Below, piece after piece: positions 36,463 to 47,683 of a DNA stretch of 64,000 bases. A program made the translations under genes and the position numbers. Within the stretch, counting starts at the first letter, position 1. The number at the start of each line of letters is the position of its first letter. The notes beneath the pieces were generated by a model. That model searched no databases and had not been told where the DNA came from. It saw only the letters and a list, made by a program, of their open reading frames with translations. The stretch is from Panulirus ornatus (Eukaryota; Arthropoda; Malacostraca; Decapoda; Palinuridae): assembly GCF_036320965.1 (NCBI RefSeq), contig NC_092239.1, positions 2,690,820 to 2,754,819 on the forward strand, written 5' to 3'.

Positions 36463-36598
36463 CCCTAAGGCTGGCGACATCAAACACTACACTGGGAGGG
36501 GAAGGGGGTGGAGGATGTAGCCAAGAAGATCCACTTACTACACCTTCCTTCCTCCCCAAAACACCTCCCCCTCCCTCCCCTTTTGTGTACACCAGCTG

Positions 36599-36600
<2 letters not shown>

Positions 36601-36648
<48 letters not shown>
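36601..36648. repeat. (TG)n
   Basis: (TG)24, same spacer. Confidence 0.97.
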
Positions 36649-36651
<3 letters not shown>

Positions 36652-36802
36652 ATCATCATACACACACAAGGAAGAAGAATAACCTATACTGTGGGACACA
36701 ATGTGCACCTTCCTCACCAACCCCACCTGGGCACAGCCTCTGGGTGATTAATAATATAGTAATTGGCTGTTGACGAAGATGGTGATGACCACAGTGGCAC
36801 TT

Positions 36803-37020
36803 CCCATCACCAGCAGGTACAACCTGGGTTAATCCCATCACCAGCCCGTACAACCTGGGATAATCCCATCACCAGCCCGTACAACCTGGGATAATCCCAT
36901 CACCAGCTGGTACAACCTGGGATAATCCCATCACCAGCTGGTACAACCTGGGATAATCCCATCACCAGCTGGTACAACCTGAGATAATCCCATCACTAGC
37001 TGGCACAACCTCGATCAGCT
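36803..37020 (-). repeat. 31-bp repeat array, inverted copy
   Basis: Seven units of CCCATCACCAGCTGGTACAA plus CCTGGGATAAT, the reverse complement of the array at 36056-36208 with one or two fixed changes. The two arrays face each other across about 590 bp. Confidence 0.9.
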
Positions 37021-37357
37021 GATTCCCGTTTTTCCTTTCACAGGGGAGACTCCGGCGTCCTTGCCTCCCTCTCCCTCTCTCTCTCTCTCTCGCACACACA
37101 CTGGTCCTTCTTAGGTTAGGTATTGATCCACCAACCTGTTGCTCCGGTCTATGCATCACCCCCCCCCCCTCTCCCCCTAACCCCTACTCCTCACCCACAC
37201 ACCCGGTCACCTCTAACGGCACGCGAGTGGCAACAGTCTGGCCTTATCACCAGCAACACCATCAGAGGTCAATGAGTGACCCTCGACCCACCAGACCTCC
37301 AAAAAAAAAAAGAAAATGCAAGTCCTTCAGTTCAGAACCACTTCTTTAAGGACCACA

Positions 37358-37360
<3 letters not shown>

Positions 37361-37418
<58 letters not shown>
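37361..37418. repeat. (TG)n
   Basis: (TG)29. Confidence 0.97.
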
Positions 37419-37419
<1 letters not shown>

Positions 37420-37539
37420 TTGCCAGCTAGCTTACATGCTAACAAGAGGAACATCTTCATATCGACAACCACACAAATCATCTTTACATCTAGGCGGCCG
37501 ATTAGTACAACGTTACCGACCCCTTTACATGAGAGAGCC

Positions 37540-37610
37540 TGGTCTGTGACCCAGCTCACGGTAGGCACGACTTCATCCGCCGTAATCAAGGGTTCGAGTC
37601 CTCATTTAAG
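37540..37610 (+). mobile_element. tRNA-like remnant with A- and B-box motifs
   Basis: CCAGCTCACGGTAGGCACG resembles a tRNA D-arm, and a perfect B box GGGTTCGAGTCC lies at 37590-37601. I could not build a full cloverleaf, so this is a SINE head or tRNA pseudogene rather than a gene. Confidence 0.35.
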
Positions 37611-37650
37611 GGGTCGTCCAGCCGTCGTACTGAAGGGGGTTAAGGATGGA
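37605..37650 (-). repeat. Possible right-arm scrap of the inverted-repeat family
   Basis: AGGGGTCGTCCAGCCGTCGT followed by ACTGAAGGGGG resembles two joined right-arm units. It directly follows the tRNA-like remnant. Confidence 0.35.
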
Positions 37651-38017
37651 GGACCCCTGAGAGGCACAGCAAGACTGGCACACTTCCACCTACCACAAGA
37701 TGGACTGTGTCGTCCTTGCTTCCGGCCTCGTTCTCCTTCCCCCGTGTTCTCTCTGGTGTAAACACTGTCATTCAATTCAGTCTCTGTTCATTTCCAGTCT
37801 TTCCTGTCTGTCTCTTCTGTCTCATACTTCCATGCTTGTGTATCGTCTCTTACCTTTCCACGACCACGGGGTGTCTCCGGCGGCCCAGTCCACCTCCTTA
37901 CACTTCACCGCGGACCACCTGAGGTTGTGGTCAGACGCAGACCGGACCTTCCCATACCCTGAAGACCATCGTAAACACGTCGACGGAGCTTACCTGAAAC
38001 AAACAAACAAAACCATC

Positions 38018-38020
<3 letters not shown>

Positions 38021-38103
<83 letters not shown>
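38021..38103. repeat. (AG)n
   Basis: (AG)41. Confidence 0.97.
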
Positions 38104-38105
<2 letters not shown>

Positions 38106-38507
38106 GGAGGTCACCTCGAAACACACATCTCGTACAACTTGTACAAATTTCCATCACGTGACATGTACATCATACCACTCTGTCTCCCTCAGTTACGCCA
38201 TTTGGAAACAGTATGGACCCCACAATGCCTCATTTATATTACTAATTAAAGTCTATGCTATTTTGTAAAGTTGGTAATGAAGGCATTCACAATTTTGGGC
38301 CCTGAATAGAACGCCTTTAATTGCCTAACATGAGGCAGTCATTCAAAAAAAAAGAATACTAATAATAATACCTTACCCTAGGTTGAATTCCCACTGCAGA
38401 CTGCAACATGAGCACATCGTCCATATTCAGCATCGTTCACATTATTCAAAACGTGAAAATCCCATTCACTCTGACGTCGGGCGTGACACTCGGCCATCCG
38501 CCCGCCC

Positions 38508-38512
<5 letters not shown>

Positions 38513-38587
<75 letters not shown>
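38513..38587. repeat. (CT)n
   Basis: (CT)37; with the preceding (AG)n it forms an inverted pair 410 bp apart. Confidence 0.97.
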
Positions 38588-38590
<3 letters not shown>

Positions 38591-39035
38591 GAATTCGATT
38601 TTGGAAGCACAGGAGCGAAGTGCCCGCCCTTCCTGACCACAGTACCCGCCTCCCCTCGCCTGTATGACGACTGTCATCACTATGGTAAGAGCTACAGTAG
38701 GTCCCCTGCACTGCTGCTGGCCCGACATGTACACCACACACCCAACACTTGAACGTACACAAACACGCACATGTCTCACACCCGTCTTTTCCAGGATGGA
38801 CGTCGACATATGTAAACATAATATGGTCCATCCTGTGTCATGGTGCTGATGACGTCAGCTGCAGATAGTGGCCCGGATGGTGATGCCTCCATCATCATCA
38901 TCATCATTATCACCACTGCCTCAGCCAACGCTGCTCTCACCATCTCTACCACACCACCACCACCACCTGGTAGATGTTTCCAGCAGCCAGTAGACTAATA
39001 CCCAATTCCAGGTTAACCCCTTCTAGCAGGGCGGA

Positions 39036-39420
39036 ATCGACCCCTGAGTAGGAGTTTCTTGACCTTTGACCCTAAGTTTAAGGGTCAGGTCTTCACACAC
39101 CCATAGGGTTCTCTCACTCTCTCCTATAGCTCCAGGGTCGTACGGACCGACACGTCGTGCTCACGAACTGTATCGGTACGCTCGTCGTACCGGTCGTACC
39201 CAAAGGGCCGTACCGTCGTGCTCAAGGAGCGTACCATCGTGCTTAAGGGCCGTACCGTCGTGCTCAAGGACCGTACCGTCGTGCTCAAGGACCGTACCGT
39301 CGTGCTCAAGGACCGTACCCTCGTGCTCAAGGACCGTACCCTCGTGCTCAAGGACCGTACCCTCGTGCTCAAGGACCGTACCCTCGTGCTAAACCGCCGT
39401 ACCGCCCAGCGCAAGACGGT
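39036..39420 (-). repeat. Inverted-repeat element, DR1 core and expanded right arm
   Basis: Short left unit TCGACCCCTGAGTAGG, core TGACCTTTGACCC (39060-39072) and AGGGTCAGGTC (39081-39091) facing each other. Then ten or so right-arm units of the CCGTACCGTCGTGCTCAAGG type from 39195 to 39405. The units are nearly uniform; the last ones change GTACCGTC to GTACCCTC. Confidence 0.75.
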
Positions 39421-39854
39421 CAACAGCTGTCAGTGTGAACCATTTACTAAAACACTGACGTAGTTGCTTCGAGTCGAGGCTTTCACACGCTGCCCTTGTC
39501 CTCGGCTGACTCAACAGCCAGATAGAACACCGTTACACAGGGGCTGGGGAGGGAGAGCTGCAACGCCCTCCAGGGCCAGATACAGACAGACAGAACACCA
39601 TCAGACACAGGAGGGCTACAACTCCCTCCTGAGACAGAAACAGACAGACTGAACACCATCAAGGGGTTATAACTCCCTCCTGGGATAGAAGAAAAAAGCC
39701 CAGTTCTAATACGGTAGCATCTCGTGTGTCAGTACAAGACCTGATCGTGTTACCCACATACAGTCATGACCGTCTTCATGCAAGGTGTCGGGTGAAATTT
39801 ACCCAGCTGTCCCCAACATACAGAGGCAGGCACACTAAGCCCCGCCTGCACGGC

Positions 39855-39965
39855 GTGGTACGACACGTGAGCACGACGACCCTTGAGCACGACAACATTC
39901 GACGAGTATGACAACCTGGTCTACGACCTGACCTTTTCGGATCAGGGTCAAAGGTCATGCCTCAC
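39855..39965 (+). repeat. Short inverted-repeat element with DR1 core
   Basis: Left arm TGGTACGACACGTGAGCACG, ACGACCCTTGAGCACGACAA. The core is ACGACCTGACC (39924-39934) opposed to GGGTCAAAGGTCA (39945-39957), followed by TGCC, the usual start of the right arm. Confidence 0.7.
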
Positions 39966-40334
39966 AGGAAAGCGTCCGTACATCTTCAAGAGGAGACAAC
40001 CCCAATGGGAGAGGGTCATGGTGGAAGCGGGTGGAGGTTAAGCTGGGTCGATTTGGGTCGAGATATCACAACACAAAAATCAATGGTAAAAGAAAAGGTT
40101 AGGTCTATGGACATCAATGGCTCCTGATGTCACAAACAACTATATAAACCTATACACATTTGGTATAGATGGCTGTAAAAACCTATACACACCGGGTGTG
40201 GGCACAGATAAGAGAGAAAACAGAGAAAGACGAAAAGGAAAATGATAAGACCAAGCGACATTAAATATACGAGTTTTTCCACCCGTCTACATGGTCAAGG
40301 GCAGGAACAGGAGCTGCCATGGGAAGCAGGAGAA

Positions 40335-40336
<2 letters not shown>

Positions 40337-40370
<34 letters not shown>
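40337..40370. repeat. (CA)n
   Basis: (CA)17. Confidence 0.95.
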
Positions 40371-40372
<2 letters not shown>

Positions 40373-40599
40373 AGGACATGACAGTGCTGAACTGGATTGC
40401 CAGATGCCACAGGAGAAGCTGGCGAACACGGCAGCTGAAACAACATAACGTGAGACCCACTAGTCGGTCTGGAGATATACTTGCAGAATGTGACGCTACA
40501 AGACCCTGCCTGCCACTGTGTGTCTATACCCTGCCCCTTGCTTACGTCAGGGACCCGTGCATCGACACAACCGAAAGAGGGAGGGATGAACAGCTACGG

Positions 40600-40665
40600 G
40601 GGCTGGGTGTGAGCCAAGTGTTCCCATCCAGGACTCGAACCCGGGGCCTGTGGTGTAGGAAAATA
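40600..40665 (-). mobile_element. tRNA-like SINE remnant
   Basis: Perfect B box GGGTTCGAGTCC in reverse complement (+ 40631-40642) in the context CACCACAGGCCCC on its 5' side and TGGATGGGAACACTTGGC on its 3' side. The A box is not clear. Confidence 0.4.
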
Positions 40666-41282
40666 AGTGCAGCATGGTGTTATGAGGTTAGGTTACTGTG
40701 CGCTCAGCAGGAAAGAAAAAATAGGACGAAAAAACTAAATTTTCTAAGCAATCATCATGAAGGCATGAACAAAAGTAACGAGTAAAAAAAAAAAGAAAAC
40801 GGCAGAATGAAAATAAAAGAATAATATCATGCTATTCTGGGAGGAGGCATAAAAAACGGAATGCACGTCTGTGAAGAACGAGAGCGAGCAAGACAAGAAT
40901 GGCCGACTACTGGCCTTAGGAAAAAAGAAAAAAAAATAAGAAAAAATTTGTCTGAAAGTTGGCTATTACTTCTGGGGCAGTGATTGGTGGTGATGACGAG
41001 GGAGATGTGGGCTAGAGCCTGGCTCACTAGGATTACAGTCAGCAGCAGAGTACAGCAGACATCAGCCAGAGCTAGTGTGAAAGTTATATGGCAGGAGGAA
41101 GAGGAGGAAGAGTGAGCCCCAGGCGGGAGGGACGCCAGCCAGTATGGACGTGAACAGCCTTAGTTCTCCCGTGGGGTGGAAAATACAACATTGATAATGT
41201 CACTTGACAAACCTTAACCTGAAATAGTACACTCCCAGTCAAGAGGAAGAGGCGAGATATATATACGTAGGCGAAGGATACA

Positions 41283-41283
<1 letters not shown>

Positions 41284-41365
<82 letters not shown>

Positions 41366-41370
41366 TTTTT
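41284..41370. repeat. (TA)n followed by poly(T), tail of the retroelement
   Basis: A (TA)n tract of about 65 bp runs directly into about 22 T. Read on the minus strand this is the poly(A) tail of the LINE fragment continuing into (TA)n, the same order seen at SINE tails elsewhere in the window. Confidence 0.95.
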
Positions 41371-42040
41371 TATACTTTGTCGCTGTCTCCCGCGTTTGCG
41401 AGGTAGCGCAAGGAAACAGACGAAAGAAATGGCCCCCCCCCCCCATACACATGTACATACACACGTCCACACACGCAAATATACATACCTACACAGCTTT
41501 CCATGGTTTACCCCGGACGCTTCACATGCCTTGATTCAATCCACTGACAGCACGTCAACCCCTGTATACCACATCGCTCCAATTCACTCTATTTCTTGCC
41601 CTCCTTTCACCCTCCTGCATGTTCAGGCCCCGATCACACAAAATCCTTTTCACTCCATCTTTCCACCTCCAATTTGGTCTCCCTCTTCTCCTCGTTCCCT
41701 CCACCTCCGACACATATATCCTCTTGGTCAATCTTTCCTCACTCATTCTCTCCATGTGCCCAAACCATTTCAAAACACCCTCTTCTGCTCTCTCAACCAC
41801 GCTCTTTTTATTTCCACACATCTCTCTTACCCTTACGTTACTTACTCGATCAAACCACCTCACACCACACATTGTCCTCAAACATCTCATTTCCAGCACA
41901 TCCATCCTCCTGCGCACAACTCTATCCATAGCCCACGCCTCGCAACCATACAACATTGTTGGAACCACTATTCCTTCAAACATACCCATTTTTGCTTTCC
42001 GGGATAATGTTCTCGACTTCCACACATTTTTCAAGGCTCC

Positions 42041-42043
<3 letters not shown>
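41371..42043 (-). mobile_element. 5'-truncated non-LTR retrotransposon: RT C-terminal region and 3' UTR
   Basis: On the minus strand the frame from about 42043 to a stop at 41555 encodes the part that follows the polymerase domain in RTE/Jockey-type reverse transcriptases. Visible landmarks in order are MLYGCEAWAM, a basic stretch RRRMDVLEMRCLRTMCG, DRVSNVRVREMCG, LKWFGHMERM and RGRPNWRWKDGVKRIL. The region is open throughout (about 160 codons), so this copy is probably young, but the endonuclease and catalytic YXDD part are missing: the element is 5' truncated exactly at a (TA)n tract. After the stop come about 180 bp of 3' UTR with GCTACCTCGC and ACGCGGGAGACAGCGACAAA boxes and a poly(A) tail (poly(T) on +). 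It cannot transpose by itself. The homology is from knowledge of the family; the clade is not settled. Confidence 0.85.

Positions 42044-42110
<67 letters not shown>
42044..42110. repeat. (TA)n between SINE tail and LINE fragment
   Basis: About 33 TA units separate the 3' end of a minus-strand tRNA-SINE from the truncated 5' end of the LINE. The LINE frame happens to stay open through it (YIYIYI), which is not biologically meaningful. Confidence 0.95.
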
Positions 42111-42112
<2 letters not shown>

Positions 42113-42243
42113 CCTAGCCTGAGCCAGGTACCCAATGGATGAACAGCTGAGTTGACTGTGGACCGACTGCCGCAACCAGGATTCGAACCTATGTGCTCGA
42201 CCCTGGGCAGCCCGTGAATGCATCACGGTCAGGAACGTCGGCG
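42111..42243 (-). mobile_element. tRNA-derived SINE, 5' end cut by inverted-repeat element
   Basis: In reverse complement it holds a perfect Pol III B box (GGTTCGAATCC, + 42179-42189), GCATTCACGGGC, a GTTCATCC segment and the tail GGTACCTGGCTCAGGCTAGG running into (TA)n. It matches the copy at 11808-11975 segment by segment. The A-box part is absent: sequence of the inverted-repeat family begins at about 42243, so one element interrupted or replaced the head of the other. Confidence 0.75.
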
Positions 42244-42400
42244 CGAGGTACGACCCTTGAGCACGACGGTTCGACCCTTCAGCACGACGGTACGACCCTT
42301 GAGCACGACGGTATGACCCTTGAGCACGACGGTACGACCCTTGAGCACGACGATGCGACACTGTGAGCATCGTCGTGCTCGAGGGTTCGTGTTATCTGTG
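42244..42400 (+). repeat. Inverted-repeat element, five-unit left arm plus short right arm
   Basis: Five to six units of the GACCCTTGAGCACGACGGTAC type run from 42250 to 42355. A hairpin turn follows: GACGATGCGACACTGTGAGCATCGTCGTG, whose left and right parts are complementary (GATGC/GCATC, CGACGAT/ATCGTCG). One right-arm unit GTGCTCGAGGGTTCG closes it. The AGGTCA-type core is missing in this copy. Confidence 0.7.
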
Positions 42401-43436
42401 GCAGTGCATAACATCCAAGCACCGCTGCTGAGGCCATTAGAGGTCGACCCAAGAAAGAGGTGGTCAAACCCCAGGGAACGAGCTGTCCTCCACGAGAACG
42501 TCGGTAGACTGTGTGGTGGTGCGGAGGCGTCCTCTCCGCCACAATGAATGACAAAATGAAGACTAAGTCCCACCTAATGAAACTACTTTAGTGTGCGGAG
42601 CGAAAAAAGCATGAGGCACTCTAGTGGTGTGCTAGACCCTGTTCACCGGGTCACACTGGAGGAGCGAGCTCTCTGATAGCAGTATGATATCATACTAGTC
42701 AAAACCCATCCAAGGATATTTGCTTTCATAAAATCATTTGGTCTTACGGAAACCCTAAACCCGTGTGCAAGTATGGGGGCCATCACTATCCCTGGCTTAC
42801 CAATGTGAGGGGGGGGGTGGGGGGATGTCCTTGGCCTACCAATGGGAGAGGGTCATAGATGGCCTTGGCTTAATGTGAGGGGAGGTTATGGATGATCTTA
42901 GCCAATCAGTGAGAGGTGGCCTTCGATAGCCCTGGCCTAAAAGAAAGCAGGAGGGAGGCCTTGAATGACCCCCTGGCATGGATGGTCACCTCAGGTCAGG
43001 TACATACAACACCTGATGCAAGGCTCCACCATCTGAAGGGATGCGACAGCCTGAAGTTGGTCAGGAGTGACATAAGCTCTCCATACTATCCTGCAGCAGA
43101 CAACCTCGACCTACTTTACCATCCTGTCTCCCATCTATATAGATTACGAGTTGAGGATACTATTACCGTACCGTACTGGAGCATATAACCTGTTCCTGAA
43201 CCATCATGGTCTGGTGTTACCTGTCCTCCTCATGTACACCCACCCACCCACCTCCTCCCGGGCAAGACAGTGAGTGTAGCCCTCGGGGGCGTGTTTTTCC
43301 CTCCCCCAAGCAATGACTCCTCTCCTCCTCCTCCTTCGCTTCTCCTGTAAGAGTACAGAGCGCGGCGCGGGGGCCGACATGAGTAACATCGCCAGAGAGG
43401 AACGTGCTGCGGTCGGGGGAGGGGGGGGAGGGGGGG
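42401..43436. other. No gene recognised
   Basis: A loose repeat around GGCCTTGGCTTACCAATGTG at 42780-42940; otherwise unique. Confidence 0.5.
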
Positions 43437-45957
43437 GGTTCATCCTGAGAGAGAGTGGGAGAGGGGGTTCATCCTGAGAGAGAGTGGAGAGGGGGTTCAT
43501 CCTGGGAGAGAGTGGGAGAGAGGGTTCATCCTGAGAGAGAGTGGAGAGGGGGTTCATCCTGAGAGAGAGTGGGAGAGAGGGTTCATCCTGAGAGAGAGTG
43601 GGAGAGAGGGTTCATCCTGAGAGAGAGTGGGAGAGAGGGTTCATCCTGAGAGAGAGTGGAGAGGGGGTTCATCCTGAGAGAGAGTGGAGAGGGGGTTCAT
43701 CCTGAGAGAGAGTGGAGAGGGGGTTCATCCTGAGAGAGAGTGGAGAGGGGGTTCATCCTGGGAGAGAGTGGAGAGGGGGTTCATCCTGAGAGAGAGTGGA
43801 GAGGGGGTTCATCCTGAGAGAGAGTGGAGAGGGGGTTCATCCTGGGAGAGAGTGGAGAGGGGGTTCATCCTGAGAGAGAGTGGAGAGGGGGTTCATCCTG
43901 AGAGAGAGTGGGAGAGAGGGTTCATCCTGAGAGAGAGTGGAGAGGGGGTTCATCCTGGGAGAGAGTGGGAGTGGGGGTTCATCCTGGGAGAGAGTGGGAG
44001 TGGGGGTTCATCCTGGGAGAGAGTGGAGAGGGGGTTCATCCTGGGAGAGAGTGGGAGTGGGGGTTCATCCTGGGAGAGAGTGGAGAGGGGGTTCATCCTG
44101 AGAGAGAGTGGAGAGGGGGTTCATCCTGAGAGAGAGTGGAGAGGGGGTTCATCCTGGGAGAGAGTGGAGAGGGGGTTCATCCTGAGAGAGAGTGGAGAGG
44201 GGGTTCATCCTGGGAGAGAGTGGAGAGGGGGTTCATCCTGAGAGAGAGTGGAGAGGGGGTTCATCCTGGGAGAGAGTGGGAGAGGGGGTTCATCCTGGGA
44301 GAGAGTGGAGAGGGGGTTCATCCTGAGAGAGAGTGGGAGAGGGGGTTCATCCTGAGAGAGAGTGGAGAGGGGGTTCATCCTGGGAGAGAGTGGGAGTGGG
44401 GGTTCATCCTGGGAGAGAGTGGAGAGGGGGTTCATCCTGAGAGAGAGTGGAGAGGGGGTTCATCCTGGGAGAGAGTGGAGAGGGGGTTCATCCTGAGAGA
44501 GAGTGGAGAGGGGGTTCATCCTGAGAGAGAGTGGGAGAGAGGGTTCATCCTGAGAGAGAGTGGAGAGGGGGTTCATCCTGAGAGAGAGTGGAGAGGGGGT
44601 TCATCCTGGGAGAGAGTGGAGAGGGGGTTCATCCTGAGAGAGAGTGGAGAGGGGGTTCATCCTGAGAGAGAGTGGAGAGGGGGTTCATCCTGAGAGAGAG
44701 TGGGAGAGGGGGTTCATCCTGAGAGAGAGTGGAGAGGGGGTTCATCCTGAGAGAGAGTGGAGAGGGGGTTCATCCTGAGAGAGAGTGGAGAGGGGGTTCA
44801 TCCTGAGAGAGAGTGGAGAGGGGGTTCATCCTGAGAGAGAGTGGAGAGGGGGTTCATCCTGGGAGAGAGTGGGAGAGAGGGTTCATCCTGGGAGAGAGTG
44901 GAGAGGGGGTTCATCCTGAGAGAGAGTGGAGAGGGGGTTCATCCTGAGAGAGAGTGGAGAGGGGGTTCATCCTGAGAGAGAGTGGGAGAGAGGGTTCATC
45001 CTGAGAGAGAGTGGAGAGGGGGTTCATCCTGGGAGAGAGTGGAGAGGGGGTTCATCCTGAGAGAGAGTGGGAGAGGGGGTTCATCCTGAGAGAGAGTGGA
45101 GAGGGGGTTCATCCTGAGAGAGAGTGGAGAGGGGGTTCATCCTGAGAGAGAGTGGGAGAGAGGGTTCATCCTGGGAGAGAGTGGAGAGGGGGTTCATCCT
45201 GAGAGAGAGTGGAGAGGGGGTTCATCCTGGGAGAGAGTGGAGAGGGGGTTCATCCTGGGAGAGAGTGGAGAGGGGGTTCATCCTGGGAGAGAGTGGGAGT
45301 GGGGGTTCATCCTGGGAGAGAGTGGAGAGGGGGTTCATCCTGGGAGAGAGTGGAGAGGGGGTTCATCCTGGGAGAGAGTGGGAGTGGGGGTTCATCCTGG
45401 GAGAGAGTGGAGAGGGGGTTCATCCTGAGAGAGAGTGGAGAGGGGGTTCATCCTGGGAGAGAGTGGGAGAGGGGGTTCATCCTGAGAGAGAGTGGGAGAG
45501 GGGGTTCATCCTGGGAGAGAGTGGGAGAGGGGGTTCATCCTGAGAGAGAGTGGGAGAGGGGGTTCATCCTGGGAGAGAGTGGAGAGGGGGTTCATCCTGG
45601 GAGAGAGTGGGAGAGAGGGTTCATCCTGAGAGAGAGTGGGAGAGGGGGTTCATCCTGGGAGAGAGTGGGAGAGGGGGTTCATCCTGGGAGAGAGTGGGAG
45701 AGGGGGTTCATCCTGGGAGAGAGTGGGAGAGGGGGTTCATCCTGGGAGAGAGTGGGAGAGGGGGTTCATCCTGGGAGAGAGTGGGAGAGAGGGTTCATCC
45801 TGGGAGAGAGTGGGAGAGGGGGTTCATCCTGGGAGAGAGTGGGAGAGAGGGTTCATCCTGAGAGAGAGTGGGAGAGGGGGTTCATCCTGGGAGAGAGTGG
45901 GAGAGGGGGTTCATCCTGGGAGAGAGTGGGAGAGGGGGTTCATCCTGGGAGAGGGGG
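43437..45957 (+). repeat. 2.5-kb minisatellite, unit 28 or 29 bp
   Basis: About 88 units of GGGGTTCATCCTGAGAGAGA plus GTGGAGAG. Variants: GGGAGAGA for GAGAGAGA, GTGGGAGAG (29 bp) for GTGGAGAG, and GTGGGAGTG. The 28-bp GAGAGA type predominates on the left, the 29-bp GGGAGAGA type from about 45.45 kb to the end. Long frames (up to 287 codons) arise because three units of 28 are 84 bp without stops. It is strongly purine-rich on the plus strand. Confidence 0.97.
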
Positions 45958-46270
45958 TTCGGTGTTATATTTTTCGTCACATCCTTCTGAGATAAGGTTG
46001 TCAGGCCGACGCTGCCACCACCACTCCCCTGCCATCGCTACTGACCCCCAAGCATCAACGCCACTGGGTTAGGTAAGTAACGACGCCACTGGGTGATGTA
46101 CCTACGCTACTGAGCCAAGCATCATCGTTGGTGAGTGACGTATGAACGCTACTGACAGGTGGTCATTGTGTCGCATGATGACACAGCCACATGCATCCTG
46201 TCATGCACCATCCAAAGACATAAGAACCCCTCCCAACACACTAACCCCCCCCCCCCCACACACACACACA

Positions 46271-46565
46271 CGGGCCTAAGTGGTGTAGTGGCATGCGTTG
46301 CTGACCACGAATCAGCACGGGCTCGCTCGAGGGTCGAACTCACACGGGCTCAAATCTCTGGCGCAGGAATCGGCCCACAACCAACACACGTGTCCACCCT
46401 CCCATCGGAGCTGGTCGATAAATGGGTACCTGGCTAAGGCTGGGGGGTATGTGTATGCGTGTATACACCCGGCAGTAAAGACATGGTACGTATATACAGG
46501 AGACGGGGCAACGCGAGTGGAAAACTCTCTCCACAAACACACGAATTGTTTTATCATTCTAATTA
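46271..46565 (+). mobile_element. tRNA-derived SINE, best preserved head
   Basis: A box TGGTGTAGTGG at 46281-46291 fits the Pol III consensus; B-box-like GGGTCGAACTC lies at 46331-46341. Then GTGTCCACCCTCCCATCGGA, GCTGGTCGATAAATGGGTAC, CTGGCTAAGGCTGGGGGG, AAAGACATGGTACGTATATA, GACGGGGCAACGCGAGTGG and AAAACTCTCTCC. The tail lies in AT-rich DNA without a long SSR; a (CA)n tract touches the 5' end. Confidence 0.8.
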
Positions 46566-46734
46566 CACGCACAAGCCAGACGGGGACGCTGCTGGGTTAA
46601 GAGAAAGGGGCTCCTTAGCCAGAGGACGGGGGGGTTTCCTGGTCAGGGAACAGGGACCTCCTGGTCTCCTGTCGTGGATCCTTCTCAAGCACTGGCTTGA
46701 TATGCCACTCTTGAGGGGGATGGGACAAATCGTG

Positions 46735-46860
46735 AGGGATCACAGAGGACGAGGGGACACGCTGTGAGGGGACACGGAGGAAGAGAGGACACAGTGTGAG
46801 GGGACACGGAGGACGAGAGGACCCACCGTGAGGGGACAAATCGTGAGGAGACTGCCCGAG
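46735..46860 (+). repeat. Degenerate GAGGGGACACGGAGGA repeat
   Basis: GTGAGGGGACACGGAGGACG or GTGAGGGGACAAATCGTG alternates about five times. Confidence 0.7.
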
Positions 46861-47019
46861 CCTCGACCATGACCCACCCCCCCGAGGTATCACATCCCCA
46901 TCATGACATACGACCCGGGACGACCAGAAGCCCGTTACGACAACACTGACGTAACTAACGTAAATACTCGCACCATGGCTCATGTTCCCGGGGGACGGGA
47001 GGCAGCTCCCTTATATTCT

Positions 47020-47222
47020 TGTTTCACTTATACCCTGACTCATCCTGGTTATCTTATACCTCACCATATCCTGATTTTGTTTAACTTATATCCTAACCCA
47101 TCATCATCCTGGTTAACTTATACCCTGATGCATCCTGCAGCTGGTTAAGTTATAGCCTGATACATCCTAAATTTGGTTAACTTATATCCTAATCCATCCT
47201 TACCCTGGTTAACTTATACCTA
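47020..47222 (+). repeat. About 30-bp repeat TGGTTAACTTATACCCTGA
   Basis: TGGTTAACTTATACCCTGAT plus GCATCC occurs about six times with decay. Confidence 0.75.
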
Positions 47223-47314
47223 AAAGACCTGAATGTCTCTGTGTCTGGGTGTCTCTGGTGGTGATGGTAGAAGGGAAAGGTTTATACCACAGCGCCGTAC
47301 ATGTAATGGAGGCA

Positions 47315-47535
47315 GAGGGGGAAAGGTGGTGGCACAAGGAAGCAGGCAGCTAGGTGGTGGCACAGGGAGACACGTAGGTGGTGGCACAGGGAGACATGTA
47401 GGTGGTGACACAGGGAAGCTTGTAGGTGTTGGCACAGGAAGGTAGGCAAGTAGGTGATGGCACAGGAAAGCTTACAGGAGGTGGCAGAGGGAGGCAGACA
47501 AGTAAGTGGTGACACAGTAAGACGCGTAGAGTGGG
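47315..47535 (+). repeat. 24-bp minisatellite
   Basis: GTGGTGGCACAGGGAGACAC plus GTAG repeats about eight times, more degenerate to the right. Confidence 0.85.
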
Positions 47536-47683
47536 AGGGATGGAGAGTGCCAGGCAGGCACTACTGGCACTGTTGTGAGTTGGGGTTGGCAGCGGTGCTG
47601 GCCGTGTGCCCTCCTGCCACCACCTCACCCCACACAAGAGCACAAACACAACCCCCCCCCCCCACACACACACACACATAGAC

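Noticed and set aside
41555..42370. Single 271-codon reverse-transcriptase gene
   Set aside because: Only the part from about 42043 to 41555 is LINE sequence; the upstream part is read through (TA)n, a SINE and an inverted-repeat arm by chance.
43684..46072. Glycine/arginine-rich frames up to 287 codons
   Set aside because: Result of a 28/29-bp minisatellite; the frames cycle through the same ERGFILRESGEGVHPEREW pattern with no independent evidence of coding.
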